Shown here: piece by piece, positions 1 to 11,589 of the stretch
How the letters are laid out: every line of letters begins with the position of its first letter
Numbering within the stretch: position 1 is the stretch's first letter
From: Entrophospora sp. SA101
Taxonomy: Eukaryota; Glomeromycota; Glomeromycetes; Entrophosporales; Entrophosporaceae
Direction: 5' to 3'
NCBI GenBank assembly: GCA_958430865.1
Contig: CAUDNR010002190.1
Span: 25,134-89,133, forward strand
DNA: 64,000 nucleotides
Position numbers and translations under genes: made by a program
The notes under the pieces: generated by a model
What the model was told of the DNA's origin: nothing
The model's input: only the letters and a program-made list of their open reading frames with translations
Databases searched by the model: none

Positions 1-159
1 AACACACAAGACATCATTTTGGAATGCTTAAAAGATTTTTACTAAATTTGAACTCAATATAGGATTCATTAAAATTTGGTTGCATAATAATGATAATGAA
101 TTGTTAAGTAATTTTTGTGTATGGATATTTAATTAATCAAATGCTTGTTATATTATTGA

Positions 160-415
160 TAAATTAATACTGTTGACAATGTTAGAGAAACCAATGTTCC
201 TGTATTAGAAGAACTTATTTAACCTATCTAATGCTATGCCAGTTGATAAATTTTTAAATAATCCAGAAGAAGGGATGGTTAATGGGGTTCTGATAATGAT
301 AAAATTACTGAGGGTCTTGTGAAAGCATTTAAAAAACAATTGGAAGTGCCTACTGAAGGATCAATTCTGATACCTGTAAAACAATTCGGTCTTATGCGGA
401 TCGGTTAGCTTTTTT
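160..415 (+). pseudogene. Degenerate coding-like remnant
   Basis: Conceptual translation in shifting frames gives protein-like stretches such as VDNVRETNVP, VDKFLNNPEEGMVNG and DNDKITEGLVKAFKKQL, ending VKQFGLMRIG and a stop. At least two frame changes and an in-frame stop prevent a single ORF. The family is not recognised. The same remnant is in the other repeat copies at about 9900-10155, 22880-23135, 37539-37794 and 57006-57261. A chance translation cannot be excluded. Confidence 0.25.
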
Positions 416-1139
416 AAAAAGTCATCGAAAGAGAGATTTAGAATAATAATATTATTATTAATATGATATTAATATCTAAATGACCCGTTCAAACGCTAAA
501 CTATCGGTTTTGACAATTGATACTTAACCTTTTGCACTTTGCCTTTGAAACGCTCAAAAACAGTCAAGTAAGCACGACTTGCGTACTATGTAAAAAATTT
601 CTCATAAAAATTTACAATAGTTGACATTCAAAATAAATTTGTTGCTCGAACGCAATTCGTCACGAAATCCCCAAAAGTTGTCGAGTGGACAAGCCTCACG
701 TGAAAGTACAAATTGGAAATTGTCGAATTTTTAAAAGGCGTTTCCCTTCGTTAACTTGGGCTATAAAAAACATTTTGAGCTTTGTTTCGCCTAAATAATA
801 CTTTTGATGATTCTTTTGCTTTTCGTTTGCACATTTTATTAAACTAAATTTATGGATTATTGTTTTTAATAATATTTATATTGTATTCGTTCAATCCTCT
901 GAAATTGATGTAATTGTTTTTGTGAGCGGGAAATCATATCGTCAATTGTTATCATTATTAATTCCGTCACATCTGACAAAGTTGACGAAATGGTAAATGT
1001 GACGAAAAGGTGAAAATTATGACAATATAATTAATTAGAAATAATAAATTTAGTATGTGCTCTTAAATTTATATCGTGACTTGTTCATTAAGATTCCTTA
1101 TTGAAATGCCAGATTTGTAAATGCTGGCTCAAATATAGG

Positions 1140-1330
1140 GTTTCTATTAGAATAAGGTTTATTTAAATTATTCGTTTTATTCGTTAAGAATCTTATTCGA
1201 ATAAAATGAATAAACTAATACTAATACTAATAATTCGAATAAAACCGATAATTCGAATAAAATTAATAAAATTTGATAATTCGAATAAAATCAATTAAAA
1301 ATTCGAATAAAATTAAGGATTAATATTAAT

Positions 1331-1366
<36 letters not shown>

Positions 1367-1370
1367 TCGA
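1140..1370. repeat. ATTCGAATAA-rich tract and (TAA)n microsatellite
   Basis: Low-complexity DNA made of repeated AATTCGAATAAAA words followed by about 14 TAA triplets (near 1325-1365). Copies occur at about 8945-9175, 23860-24090, 36584-36814 and 57879-58109. No coding potential is seen. Confidence 0.8.
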
Positions 1371-2559
1371 ATATCATATAGTGATAATAATAATAAACAA
1401 TAGCAACTGACTTTTTATTTTATTTTCTTAAGCCATAGTAATAATATTGATTATAAACACAAAATAGTTTTACAAATGGGTTAAAACCCTTAACAATAAA
1501 AATAAAAATCATATAGAATTTGTTGCATCAAGCTGTGAATTAATATTTTACATTTTATAAACGAATAATTCGAGTAGACAGATAAAACGATAATTCTAAT
1601 AAGAATTTGTATTACACTACTCAAATGTCAATGATAATTTGTCCTCCACTGGGAAGATCGGTATCCACATTTTACCAAAAAGCCTGTTAATATTAAAATT
1701 TTCAAAGCTCATTTTCTGCTAAATGTTCGTAAATTTTCAATATGGAGAAACGTCAGCATTTGCAAATTACTTTATTGTATTTGAAATACATCTCACTTTC
1801 TTTAGAGCAGAAAATGATTATTGTAGTGAAGCTAATGAAATTGAAAGTTATTTATTAGGGTCCCCAACATGATGTTTTCCCAACAACTCATTTCATTGAC
1901 TAACTGACCACTTTATACAAATTAAATCGAGGCTAGTTTTATTAATTGCACTTTAGAAAACACACTGTCGGAAAACGGTTGACTAAATGTCAGTCAATCA
2001 TTTCGGTGACGGATATCTGCATCACTAATTATGACACTGTATATATAACAATGTATATTCTGATAAACAACACCCATTCTTTAATGGTTGTTTCTATCAA
2101 TGCTAAGGATACGTAAAATTTTTATTTGATCTCAAATATGAAATAATTTTATGTCTTCATCATAAAGAATTTAATTTTGCTTACAAGATAGGTTTTTCCC
2201 AGCTCAGCAAACCATCAACTTCTACCAATAACATCTACCACAGTCCCGCTTAGGTTTTTTAACAATAGATAAATATAATATATATTGAACAGATTCAAGA
2301 CAAAATTTATAATCAAGTAAATCTTTTTCTTTGTTTTCAATATTTCTTTGATTTTTTTGCAACGGGTAAATGTGTGTATAATAAACAGCAATTAAATCTT
2401 TATTTAATTTATTCAACTTGCACTTTTTTATACTAAAGGTTTGATTTATATATTTAATTGAATCATTAATTACATTGAATAGTTAATTATATTGAATAAT
2501 TAAATATCAAAATCAAACCTGTTTTCACTTTTATTTGATTCTTCAAAATTTTTCAGCTT

Positions 2560-2706
2560 AGTAGGTAACAGTATAACGTAAGTAGGTAACAGTATATATA
2601 TACTGTTACCTACTTACGTTATACTGTTACCTACTTACGTTAGACTGTTACCTACTTATGATTAGACTGTTACCTACTTATAGGTATATTGCTACCTACT
2701 TATTTT
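2560..2706. repeat. 76-bp perfect palindrome and TAGGTAACAGT repeats (copy A)
   Basis: About seven short units with the core TAGGTAACAGTATA are arranged as two in one orientation and five in the other. Positions 2560-2635 form a perfect 76-bp palindrome centred on TATATATA, so this DNA could form a cruciform or a long RNA hairpin. The array is conserved in all five copies of the unit (also 7609-7755, 25280-25426, 35248-35394, 59299-59445). Confidence 0.9.
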
Positions 2707-2978
2707 ATAGCTACTCATTTTGACCTCTAATAAGCTTGTTATTTGCTTCCTTTTAATGATTTGATGATATGTAGATCGCATTTATATTGCCATTTAAGAG
2801 CTACTGAGACATGTGCCAGTGTGGCATGTGTTTTGCTTTTGCCTCGTCATTCGTATGCTGGTTTGATGATTGTGGCCGATTTCTACTATTAGGCTACATG
2901 GGTAAAAAATATATCTGACGATGCATTCAGCCATATATCGTCATTTGTGGGCCCGTTGTGAGGGCTATGTCCGAACCT

Positions 2979-3235
2979 GGCACGTAGTGCCTTAGCTTTC
3001 TGGTTAATTCCTCAATTAGGGCCAGAGTTGAGGCATGTAGTGCCGAAATAGTATTCGTGACCTGGCTTTGTATGATGTGTTCGAATATCAATTAAGAATG
3101 AGGCACGTAGTGCCGAATTGTTAACTGTTATAATGCATTCAAATATCACCCAATGATGAGGCACGTAGTGCCGAATTGTTATCATGTCTGGTAATATACC
3201 AAAGCATCCGATGATGAGGCACATAGTGCCGAATT
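2979..3235. repeat. GGCAC-GTA-GTGCC hairpin array, diverged copy
   Basis: Five to six copies of the 13-bp inverted repeat GGCACGTAGTGCC or one-base variants (GGCATGTAGTGCC, GGCACATAGTGCC), each usually followed by GAATTGTTA. Spacing is about 55-70 bp and less regular than in copies C, D and E. ORFs read through this array are by-products of the repeat. Confidence 0.85.
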
Positions 3236-3854
3236 GTTATCCCTACTTGGTAATACGTAAAAGCACAATTTTTTCTTACCTCTTTCCTTATATTATTCTA
3301 CCTTTACGTATTACCGCGAGTATGCTATGTTTTTCGATTCTAGAACTCTTTCTCGCATAGTTAGTGCCTTCGAGTACTTTCACATCGTGTCAAAAAATTG
3401 GATTACATTTTTGATAACCTTTGTATATTACTGAATTGACATAAAGTACTAAAATCATGTGACACAAAAAACTGTAACGCAATCAATCATTTTGATTCAT
3501 AGTAATATCATGTAACGTGACCACTTACATGGAATTTTACCATTCATCTCAACTAGGTAGGTATGTAAATCAGATGACGACAACCCGCAACCCAAAAACT
3601 CTCTTTGATAAGTATTTGGTTGCCCATCCAAAATTGCATGACACAAAAAACCCCTTTATATGATCCAGGTATTGGAATATTAATTTTTGATTTGAATTTT
3701 TCTGCATACTCATTGTAAGAGGCGACAAAAAAACCCCTACCTGAGATGAATAACTAGTTAAATGTAGCAATCTCTCTCCTACAGAAATTACTACTATAAC
3801 TAGATGATATTGTCTTAGTACCTTATGCTTGCTTTATTGAAAGATTTATAACAA
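3236..3854. other. AT-rich flank without a supported gene
   Basis: No convincing gene is seen. Positions about 3620-3850 match the flank upstream of the other copies of the same gene remnant (26640-26827, 60640-60819 and, inverted, 34045-34215). The shared words include GACACAAAAA, TATGATCCAGGTAT and AAATGTAGCAATCTCTC. Confidence 0.7.
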
Positions 3855-3976
3855 TTACGCATATTCAATGAAGGCTAAAGATTTATTTTTCAGCTCTTTT
3901 TTATGCGGAGTAGTAGGAACTTTCATTTTAGCCTCAAAGTTTCGTTTATATTCCAAGAAATCAGCTTCACTCCGGT
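3855..3976 (-). pseudogene. 3' end remnant of the large cassette ORF
   Basis: The minus-strand translation ends LEYKRNFEAKMKVPTTPHKK, then a short segment ending FIEYA and a stop. This matches the C-terminus of the 590-codon ORF at 32259-34033 (LEYKRNFETKLGIPTTPHKR ... FIEYA). Only the last 40 or so codons remain, and the remnant is fused upstream to a 16-bp minisatellite. Equivalent orphan tails are at 26828-26966 and 60820-60958. Confidence 0.8.
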
Positions 3977-4230
3977 CCCGTTTACTTCGTCGAAAATTAT
4001 TTCGTCGACAATCATTTCGTCGAAAGTCATTTCGTCGAAAGTTCATTTCGTCGAAAGTTCATTTCGTCGAAAGTTCATTTCGTCGAAAGTTCATTTTGCC
4101 GAAAGTTCATTTTGCCGAAAGTTCATTTTGCCGAAAGTTTATTTCGCCGAAAGTTCATTTCGTCGAAAGTTCATTTCGTCGAAAATTATTTCGTCGACAG
4201 TTCATTTCGTCGAAAATTATTTCGTCGGCT
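3977..4230. repeat. 16-bp minisatellite (GTTCATTTCGTCGAAA)n
   Basis: About 15 tandem copies of GTTCATTTCGTCGAAA, with an internal block of GCCGAAAGTTCATTTT variants. Because 16 is not a multiple of three, all frames stay open and give the periodic Arg/Lys/Phe/Ser-rich ORFs on both strands (3868-4325). These are not taken as genes. A short related segment lies at about 7346-7377, just before the first N gap. Confidence 0.95.
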
Positions 4231-5545
4231 TATGTATCGTACTAATGATAAATGAGGTGATGATAGTGATGGCAACAGTATTGACATTGAATATTTTAGT
4301 ATTGGTAATAATTATTGTTTTTTAGTAGAGTGTGTGTATCAGACAAATTGGTAATATTCCTTTCATGATACATAAATTTGAGTTATTCGTATACTTGCAA
4401 ACTAATTAGCACTCTGATTTTACCTGAATTTTCTGAATTCAATCAGGAATGTATAATATCTAATTACAATCATACAAATGTAAATTATACTAATAATAAA
4501 TAAATTAAATGGTTACGCTAAATCATTAAATCGAAAATTAGTTTTTGAAATTATTAAAATCGTATGATTACATGGGTCTGACAAGCTGTTTCTCAAAATT
4601 CAAACTATTTTGTCGAGTTGGGTTTTTCAACATTTTTTATACAGAGGTAGGTATATTAGACCAGAAACCAAGCCATCAGACGAATTTTTTTGTACTTTAA
4701 TTACAAAAGTATAATAATAATATCGTGTTAAATAAAAATTTTTGTCAATTTTTGGCTAGCATCATAATTATGCATGCTCTATAACTTGTTTTTTAAAAAA
4801 ACAATAATAATAAATTTTTTTTTGTTACATGCATTATTTATTTGATAATTTTAGTATTTAATTTTAAAATCAAATTGGTTATTGTTACCAATCACTTGCT
4901 AACTTGAAAAAGTATACAATATATCTGATTTTATTTAAACAATTAGAAATGTGTGTTTGTTTGTTGTACATCAAGTTTTTTTTTCTTCCTTTATTCAATT
5001 GACAAAATAATCAAAATAGGCTTCGGGTCATTTTTAATTTCTAAAATTTTTGCACATTTTTAATTTGTAATATAAGGAATTTGGCAAAAACCCACTTTGT
5101 ACAAAGATGGGTTTAAAAAATTTTAAAATCAACAATTAATTATTGTTACCAATCGCTTGATACTCGGAAAGAGTATGGTTTACTTGTTGTCTACATAACA
5201 ATTTTAATTTCTAAATTTTGCGCATCTTTAATTTGCAATATAAAGGAATTTGGCGAAAACCCACTTTGTACAAAGATGGGTTTAAAAAATTTTAAAATCA
5301 ACAATTGATTATTGTTACCAATCACTTGATACTCAGAAAGAGTATGGTTTACTTGTTGTCTACATGACAATTTTTTCATTATAAATACAACTATAATTCG
5401 CAAAGACATCAGAATAAAATTTTCTAATTAATTAATTTGATAACTTTATCATAAATAATAACCTTATCATAAATAAATAATAACTTTATCATAAATAATA
5501 ACTATCATCACATATTTACTACCTTATTTACTACCTTTTTTAAAA
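4231..5545. repeat. AT-rich intergenic DNA with a 170-bp tandem duplication
   Basis: No gene is seen. Positions about 5031-5200 and 5201-5373 are two direct copies of a 170-bp unit that contains CCCACTTTGTACAAAGATGG and a TATTGTTACCAATC segment; a third, diverged partial unit precedes them (about 4860-4920). The block ends about 170 bp before the transposase start. Short ATAATAACTTTATCATAAAT repeats follow at 5440-5510. Confidence 0.75.
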
Positions 5546-6974
5546 ATGAATACTGTTTGTGAAATCGTTTCTTCTAATCGTGGCAAAGACAAAATTAATG
5601 TTCATGGTTTTATTATGTGCAAAGATAAAAATAATAACAATTCTTATTACTGGCGTTGTGAAAAACATGATGCACTACAATGTAAAGGCCGAGCAGTTAC
5701 CAAGTTTGTCGAAGGACAACATCGTCTCCAAAAAGTTACAGATCATAATCATGCTGCGGAGGCAAGCCGATTCAATGTTATAAGAACTGTCAATACTTTA
5801 AAAGAGAGAGGAAAAGAGACTAATGAACTACCTGCACAAATTATTCAAACCACAACTGCTAGTATCTCTCACGAAGCATATTTATACCTTCCATCTCGTG
5901 ATGCACTTCGTCAAACAATTAATCGAATTAGGAGTTCTGATCTTCCTGTAGAACCAGAATCTTTAAATGAACTTATTGTTCCTGAAGATTTGACAAAGAC
6001 TCTAAGTGGATCAGACTTTTTGGTTAAAGATATTCTCCTGGATGAAGATAGAATATTGCTCTTTACAACCATTGCTAATGTCCAATATCTGGAACGATCC
6101 CCTTTCTGGATTATGGATGGGACATTTAAAACAGTTCCAAATATATTTAGACAATTATATTCAATTCATGGACGTGTTGGTAGAGATGAAAATTCACAAA
6201 TAGTACCACTTGTCTATGCATTAATGTCCAGAAAATCGGAAGAATGTTATAGGGGTTTGTTTCAGGGATTGGTTGATTTTGGTGATGAAAATGGTGTTCT
6301 TCTCCGGCCACAATTTATTTTGACTGATTTCAAACGAGCAGCCATCAATGCTGCTCGTAGAGAATTTGAAGGTGTTCAAAACAAGGGATGTTTATTTCAT
6401 TTTGCTCAGAGCATTTACCGGAAAGTACAAAGTTCTGGACTTAGTGTTCAATATGGAACTGACGAAAATTTCAGTTTAAAAATTAGACACATTCCTGCCT
6501 CCTGACGACATTCCTGCAGCATTTGATGAATTAAAGGATCATATTCCTCAAGAGGCTAACGAAATCGTAGAATGGTTCGAAGAGTACTATGTGCATGGTA
6601 GAACAAGACGCACATTAAGACATGGGAATGTAATTCGTGCAACACCATTATTTCCACCTGACTTCTGGTCAGTCGTTGATAATATCGATTATGCATTTCC
6701 ACGAACTCAAAATTCTGTAGAGGCTTGGCATCGAAGATGGAGTGCCTTAGTAGGTACTGCACATTTAGGTGTTTACAAAATCATAAAGGAATTGCAGAAA
6801 GAACAAAATCGAGTTGAGCTTGATGTAGAATCGATTTTACGAGGAAGACCACAGCCTTTACAAAAAAAACAGGACCGTGAACGTGAAGCACGAATTCAGG
6901 TAGTGTTCAATGACCGTGATAATAGAACACTTATGGACTTTCTTCGGGGAATGGCTCATAGCATTTCATTTTAG
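5546..6974 (+). pseudogene. MULE transposase with FLYWCH zinc finger, frameshifted
   Basis: A Mutator-like (MULE) transposase that would cut and join transposon ends in the nucleus. The first 319 codons hold an N-terminal FLYWCH-type finger (Cys38, Cys46 and a DHNH motif at 66-69), then the DDE core: WIMDGTFKTVP with catalytic Asp191, ILTDFKRAA with Asp261 and CLFHF (Cys282, His285). The frame stops at 6503-6505. In the next frame, open from about 6489, the protein continues with FLPPDDIPAAFDEL, and a NSVEAWHRRW motif supplies the third acidic residue; it ends at 6974. One single-base shift between about 6480 and 6497 explains the break. Either the copy is dead or the base is a sequencing error. 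No terminal inverted repeats were recognised. Start is the ATG at 5546. Confidence 0.9.
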
Positions 6975-7440
6975 TATTGCTATTTTATTAAATACTGTAC
7001 ATTATTAATTGTATTTTTTTTTTAAAAATAAAAGACATTATTATTATGAATAATCAAAATTCAACCAATTCTTTATTTTCTATTGATTTAGTTATCTACT
7101 ATTATAAAATATTCCGATCAATACTATTCGTATGAATTATTTGTATTTGTATTCGTGTTACGTTTTGTCATATTTATTAATTATTAATTATTTCATAATG
7201 CGATATTTAACGTAAGAAAACGACTAAATTAAACTTTGAGTAATGTTGAACCAACAACGGGATGATATGACAACAATGGAAAATTTACTAGAACATTCAA
7301 AAAAATCATTTTTTGTTTTATTAAATAAATTTGTCTCTTAAATTGGTCACGTTTACTTCATCAACAATCATTTCGTGTTATATCAAGGTAGTTTCGAAGT
7401 TATATCGAGAGATATGGTCAAGAGAAGAGTTAGAAAGAGA
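6975..7440. other. AT-rich flank of the MULE
   Basis: No gene is seen. AATAAA-like words after the transposase stop (about 7025-7035) may serve polyadenylation. 7346-7377 resembles the edge of the minisatellite at 3977. The segment ends at an N gap. Confidence 0.6.
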
Positions 7441-7450
7441 NNNNNNNNNN
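7441..7450. other. Assembly gap (10 N)
   Basis: Ten Ns. The right arm of the A/B palindrome starts about 25 bases after it, at about 7475, so the gap lies almost at the palindrome boundary. Confidence 1.
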
Positions 7451-7608
7451 ACGCTTGTTACTCGAATGCGAGGCAAAAGCAAAACACATGCCACACTGGC
7501 ACATGTCTCAGTGGCTCTTAAATGGCAATATAAATGCGATCTACATATCATCAAATCATTAAAAGGAAGCAAATAACAAGCTTATTAGAGGTCAAAATGA
7601 GTAGCTAT

Positions 7609-7755
7609 AAAATAAGTAGGTAGCAATATACCTATAAGTAGGTAACAGTCTAATCATAAGTAGGTAACAGTCTAACGTAAGTAGGTAACAGTATAACGTA
7701 AGTAGGTAACAGTATATATATACTGTTACCTACTTACGTTATACTGTTACCTACT
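7609..7755. repeat. 76-bp palindrome array (copy B)
   Basis: Inverted copy of the array at 2560-2706; it keeps the perfect palindrome and all units. Confidence 0.9.
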
Positions 7756-7898
7756 AAGCTGAAAAATTTTGAAGAATCAAATAAAAGTGAAAACAGGTTT
7801 GATTTTGATATTTAATTATTCAATATAATTAACTATTCAATGTAATTAATGATTCAATTAAATATATAAATCAAACCTTTAGTATAAAAAAGTGCAAG

Positions 7899-8093
7899 TT
7901 GAATAAATTAAATAAAGATTTAATTGCTGTTTATTATACACACATTTACCCGTTGCAAAAAAATCAAAGAAATATTGAAAACAAAGAAAAAGATTTACTT
8001 GATTATAAATTTTGTCTTGAATCTGTTCAATATATATTATATTTATCTATTGTTAAAAAACCTAAGCGGGACTGTGGTAGATGTTATTGGTAG
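7899..8093 (+). CDS. Small ORF in the repeat unit, doubtful
   Basis: A 64-codon frame starting with TTG, rich in Lys/Asn/Tyr and ending KKPKRDCGRCYW. No family is recognised. It recurs unchanged in every copy of the unit (2222-2416 -, 24942-25136 -, 35538-35732 +, 58961-59155 -), but the whole unit is near-identical, so this is not evidence of selection. It could be an exon fragment: the GGTAG after CGGGACTGT resembles a splice site. More likely it is non-coding. Confidence 0.15.
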   Translation: MNKLNKDLIAVYYTHIYPLQKNQRNIENKEKDLLDYKFCLESVQYILYLSIVKKPKRDCGRCYW

Positions 8094-8948
8094 AAGTTGA
8101 TGGTTTGCTGAGCTGGGAAAAACCTATCTTGTAAGCAAAATTAAATTCTTTATGATGAAGACATAAAATTATTTCATATTTGAGATCAAATAAAAATTTT
8201 ACGTATCCTTAGCATTGATAGAAACAACCATTAAAGAATGGGTGTTGTTTATCAGAATATACATTGTTATATATACAGTGTCATAATTAGTGATGCAGAT
8301 ATCCGTCACCGAAATGATTGACTGACATTTAGTCAACCGTTTTCCGACAGTGTGTTTTCTAAAGTGCAATTAATAAAACTAGCCTCGATTTAATTTGTAT
8401 AAAGTGGTCAGTTAGTCAATGAAATGAGTTGTTGGGAAAACATCATGTTGGGGACCCTAATAAATAACTTTCAATTTCATTAGCTTCACTACAATAATCA
8501 TTTTCTGCTCTAAAGAAAGTGAGATGTATTTCAAATACAATAAAGTAATTTGCAAATGCTGACGTTTCTCCATATTGAAAATTTACGAACATTTAGCAGA
8601 AAATGAGCTTTGAAAATTTTAATATTAACAGGCTTTTTGGTAAAATGTGGATACCGATCTTCCCAGTGGAGGACAAATTATCATTGACATTTGAGTAGTG
8701 TAATACAAATTCTTATTAGAATTATCGTTTTATCTGTCTACTCGAATTATTCGTTTATAAAATGTAAAATATTAATTCACAGCTTGATGCAACAAATTCT
8801 ATATGATTTTTATTTTTATTGTTAAGGGTTTTAACCCATTTGTAAAACTATTTTGTGTTTATAATCAATATTATTACTATGGCTTAAGAAAATAAAATAA
8901 AAAGTCAGTTGCTATTGTTTATTATTATTATCACTATATGATATTCGA

Positions 8949-8984
<36 letters not shown>

Positions 8985-10546
8985 ATTAATATTAATCCTT
9001 AATTTTATTCGAATTTTTAATTGATTTTATTCGAATTATCAAATTTTATTAATTTTATTCGAATTATCGGTTTTATTCGAATTATTAGTATTAGTATTAG
9101 TTTATTCATTTTATTCGAATAAGATTCTTAACGAATAAAACGAATAATTTAAATAAACCTTATTCTAATAGAAACCCTATATTTGAGCCAGCATTTACAA
9201 ATCTGGCATTTCAATAAGGAATCTTAATGAACAAGTCACGATATAAATTTAAGAGCACATACTAAATTTATTATTTCTAATTAATTATATTGTCATAATT
9301 TTCACCTTTTCGTCACATTTACCATTTCGTCAACTTTGTCAGATGTGACGGAATTAATAATGATAACAATTGACGATATGATTTCCCGCTCACAAAAACA
9401 ATTACATCAATTTCAGAGGATTGAACGAATACAATATAAATATTATTAAAAACAATAATCCATAAATTTAGTTTAATAAAATGTGCAAACGAAAAGCAAA
9501 AGAATCATCAAAAGTATTATTTAGGCGAAACAAAGCTCAAAATGTTTTTTATAGCCCAAGTTAACGAAGGGAAACGCCTTTTAAAAATTCGACAATTTCC
9601 AATTTGTACTTTCACGTGAGGCTTGTCCACTCGACAACTTTTGGGGATTTCGTGACGAATTGCGTTCGAGCAACAAATTTATTTTGAATGTCAACTATTG
9701 TAAATTTTTATGAGAAATTTTTTACATAGTACGCAAGTCGTGCTTACTTGACTGTTTTTGAGCGTTTCAAAGGCAAAGTGCAAAAGGTTAAGTATCAATT
9801 GTCAAAACCGATAGTTTAGCGTTTGAACGGGTCATTTAGATATTAATATCATATTAATAATAATATTATTATTCTAAATCTCTCTTTCGATGACTTTTTA
9901 AAAAAGCTAACCGATCCGCATAAGACCGAATTGTTTTACAGGTATCAGAATTGATCCTTCAGTAGGCACTTCCAATTGTTTTTTAAATGCTTTCACAAGA
10001 CCCTCAGTAATTTTATCATTATCAGAACCCCATTAACCATCCCTTCTTCTGGATTATTTAAAAATTTATCAACTGGCATAGCATTAGATAGGTTAAATAA
10101 GTTCTTCTAATGCAGGAACATTGGTTTCTCTAACATTGTCAACAGTATTAATTTATCAATAATATAACAAGCATTTGATTAATTAAATATCCATACACAA
10201 AAATTACTTAACAATTCATTATCATTATTATGCAACCAAATTTTAATGAATCCTATATTGAGTTCAAATTTAGTAAAAATCTTTTAAGCATTCCAAAATG
10301 ATGTCTTGTGTGTTACTACTTTGTACATCCCGGATATTCACAATTGAAAGTTTTTGTTCCAAGATGACATTTTATGTGTTTAATCAAAGCTCTGGACGAG
10401 CCGAGCCAGCTCGATTTGATGCTATATACTATTTCATAATGTTTTTATTTTTGCAACCCATTACCTAAAAAATAATTTAAGAGCATATTCTCTTGATTTC
10501 AACCCGAACTTGAAAAATTCAAGTTTAACTCGGGCCTGAATCAACT

Positions 10547-10651
10547 TATAGTTTCTATTTGAACAAGTTTATTTGAATTATTTATTGTATTTGAATAAAA
10601 CGAATAAACGAATAATTCGAATAAGAATTTGCATTGCGAATAGAAACTATA
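10547..10651. mobile_element. 105-bp MITE-like element with 13-bp inverted ends
   Basis: Begins TATAGTTTCTATT and ends AATAGAAACTATA, a perfect 13-bp terminal inverted repeat with outer TA dinucleotides. The interior is AT-rich with CGAATAA words. Copies lie at about 22384-22488, 38186-38290 and 56510-56614. Just upstream, about 10498-10540 contains the hairpin AACTTGAAAAATTCAAGTT. Confidence 0.55.
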
Positions 10652-10718
10652 GCTCAACTTGATAACAATAAATATTTTTTAAACGTTTTGCATTGCGTTT
10701 TTCTCCACAAATATTTTA

Positions 10719-10837
10719 TACAGTTAAGCATCGTTTCGACGAATTATAATTAAACTCGCATCGCGAATTTTTAAAATCATATAAAACTCGTTGAAACGTG
10801 ATTTTAAATAGATTCGTTGAAGCGAGGTTTAACTGTA
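10719..10837. mobile_element. 119-bp pogo/Tc1-like MITE (copy B)
   Basis: Left end TACAGTTAAGCATCGTTTCG; right end, read inverted, TACAGTTAAACCTCGCTTCA. The two share a CAGTTAA start and a TA at each edge, the pattern of a TA target-site duplication. No coding capacity, so it is non-autonomous. It lies about 750 bp upstream of HRD3 and recurs at 22198-22316, 38358-38476 and 56324-56442. Confidence 0.75.
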
Positions 10838-11181
10838 TGCATATGTTTCAGAACTTAAAAAAAAGATTTTTTATTAGAAGCACAAATATTGTTAAAACAT
10901 AGAATCATTTGAAATTTTTTAAAATTTTCGGAATTTTAGTCTGTTATAAAGAAGATTATTATGCAGGAAATAATAAACTATTTTGTAAATATTGTTCAAT
11001 AAACGAACTCAAGTTTGTGTAAAAAGTAGCCCATATATTCTATAATAAAGTATGACGTCGATGAATTCTACCCTTAAAAAAATTTTTCCCCAATTTAAAG
11101 CAGAGCCTGGCTGGGCAATTATAATTGAAGTCATGTGCTCAATGCTAGAAAATTTATTTTTGTCATCCTGGTAGATCCACT

Positions 11182-11469
11182 TTAAAAGCTATGAGCATTA
11201 AATTTTGACAGAATAGATGGTTCCCATTTAAGGATACCGGCTGCAACTTTTGATGATGGTTGCGTCATATAAAAATGATTGCAACCACTGGTTGCAACCG
11301 TCTTTACGACCATTTTTTTTTCCTTTTTTGGATTGCGACATGGAACATTATTCCCATTATTTAAAAAATGAGATTTGATGATGATACCTTTTACTTTTAT
11401 ATAAGTTTTAATCAATGGATCTTGATTCCAAAAAGCTACATTTTTTACTATGTTATTTCGGTAAATCAC
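11182..11469 (-). CDS. Small hypothetical protein divergent to HRD3 (copy B)
   Basis: A 95-codon frame from a minus-strand start 120 bp upstream of the HRD3 start, so both would share a promoter region. It is Lys/Asn-rich, contains CRNPKKEKK and GCNHFYM segments, and has no signal peptide or membrane segment. No family is recognised. It could be a terminal exon or a gene fragment. Copies are at 21566-21853 (+), 38821-39108 (-) and 55692-55979 (+). Confidence 0.3.
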   Translation of the reverse strand: MIYRNNIVKNVAFWNQDPLIKTYIKVKGIIIKSHFLNNGNNVPCRNPKKEKKMVVKTVATSGCNHFYMTQPSSKVAAGILKWEPSILSKFNAHSF

Positions 11470-11589
11470 GTGTTAGATACTGTGTAAAGTTTTACAATGT
11501 AGCTATACATGTGACAACGTGGAAAATTTTGCTTGAATAATCATTCTTCTACAAGTTGAAGAATTATGTAATATATATTATTAATCTTT

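Larger units (their letters stand above)
1..2870 (+). repeat. Repeat unit copy A (distal, gene-poor part)
   Basis: This stretch equals 22721-25590 (copy C) in the same orientation and is the reverse complement of 7475-10314 (copy B); paired coordinates add up to 10315. It begins mid-unit at the window edge. It holds no supported gene. Contents: a degenerate coding-like remnant (160-415), an AT-rich tract with many TTCGAAT/ATTCGAA words and a (TAA)n microsatellite (1140-1370), a 64-codon low-confidence ORF on the minus strand (2222-2416) and the palindromic TAGGTAACAGT array (2560-2706). Confidence 0.9.

Noticed and set aside
3012..3224. Minus-strand 70-codon ORF with IRHYVPHH
   Set aside because: It reads through the hairpin array; the repeated HYVP motif is only the translated GGCACTACGTGCC core.
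3868..4325. Two overlapping plus-strand ORFs of 125 and 140 codons
   Set aside because: They are translations of the 16-bp minisatellite in two frames; composition and periodicity come from the repeat.
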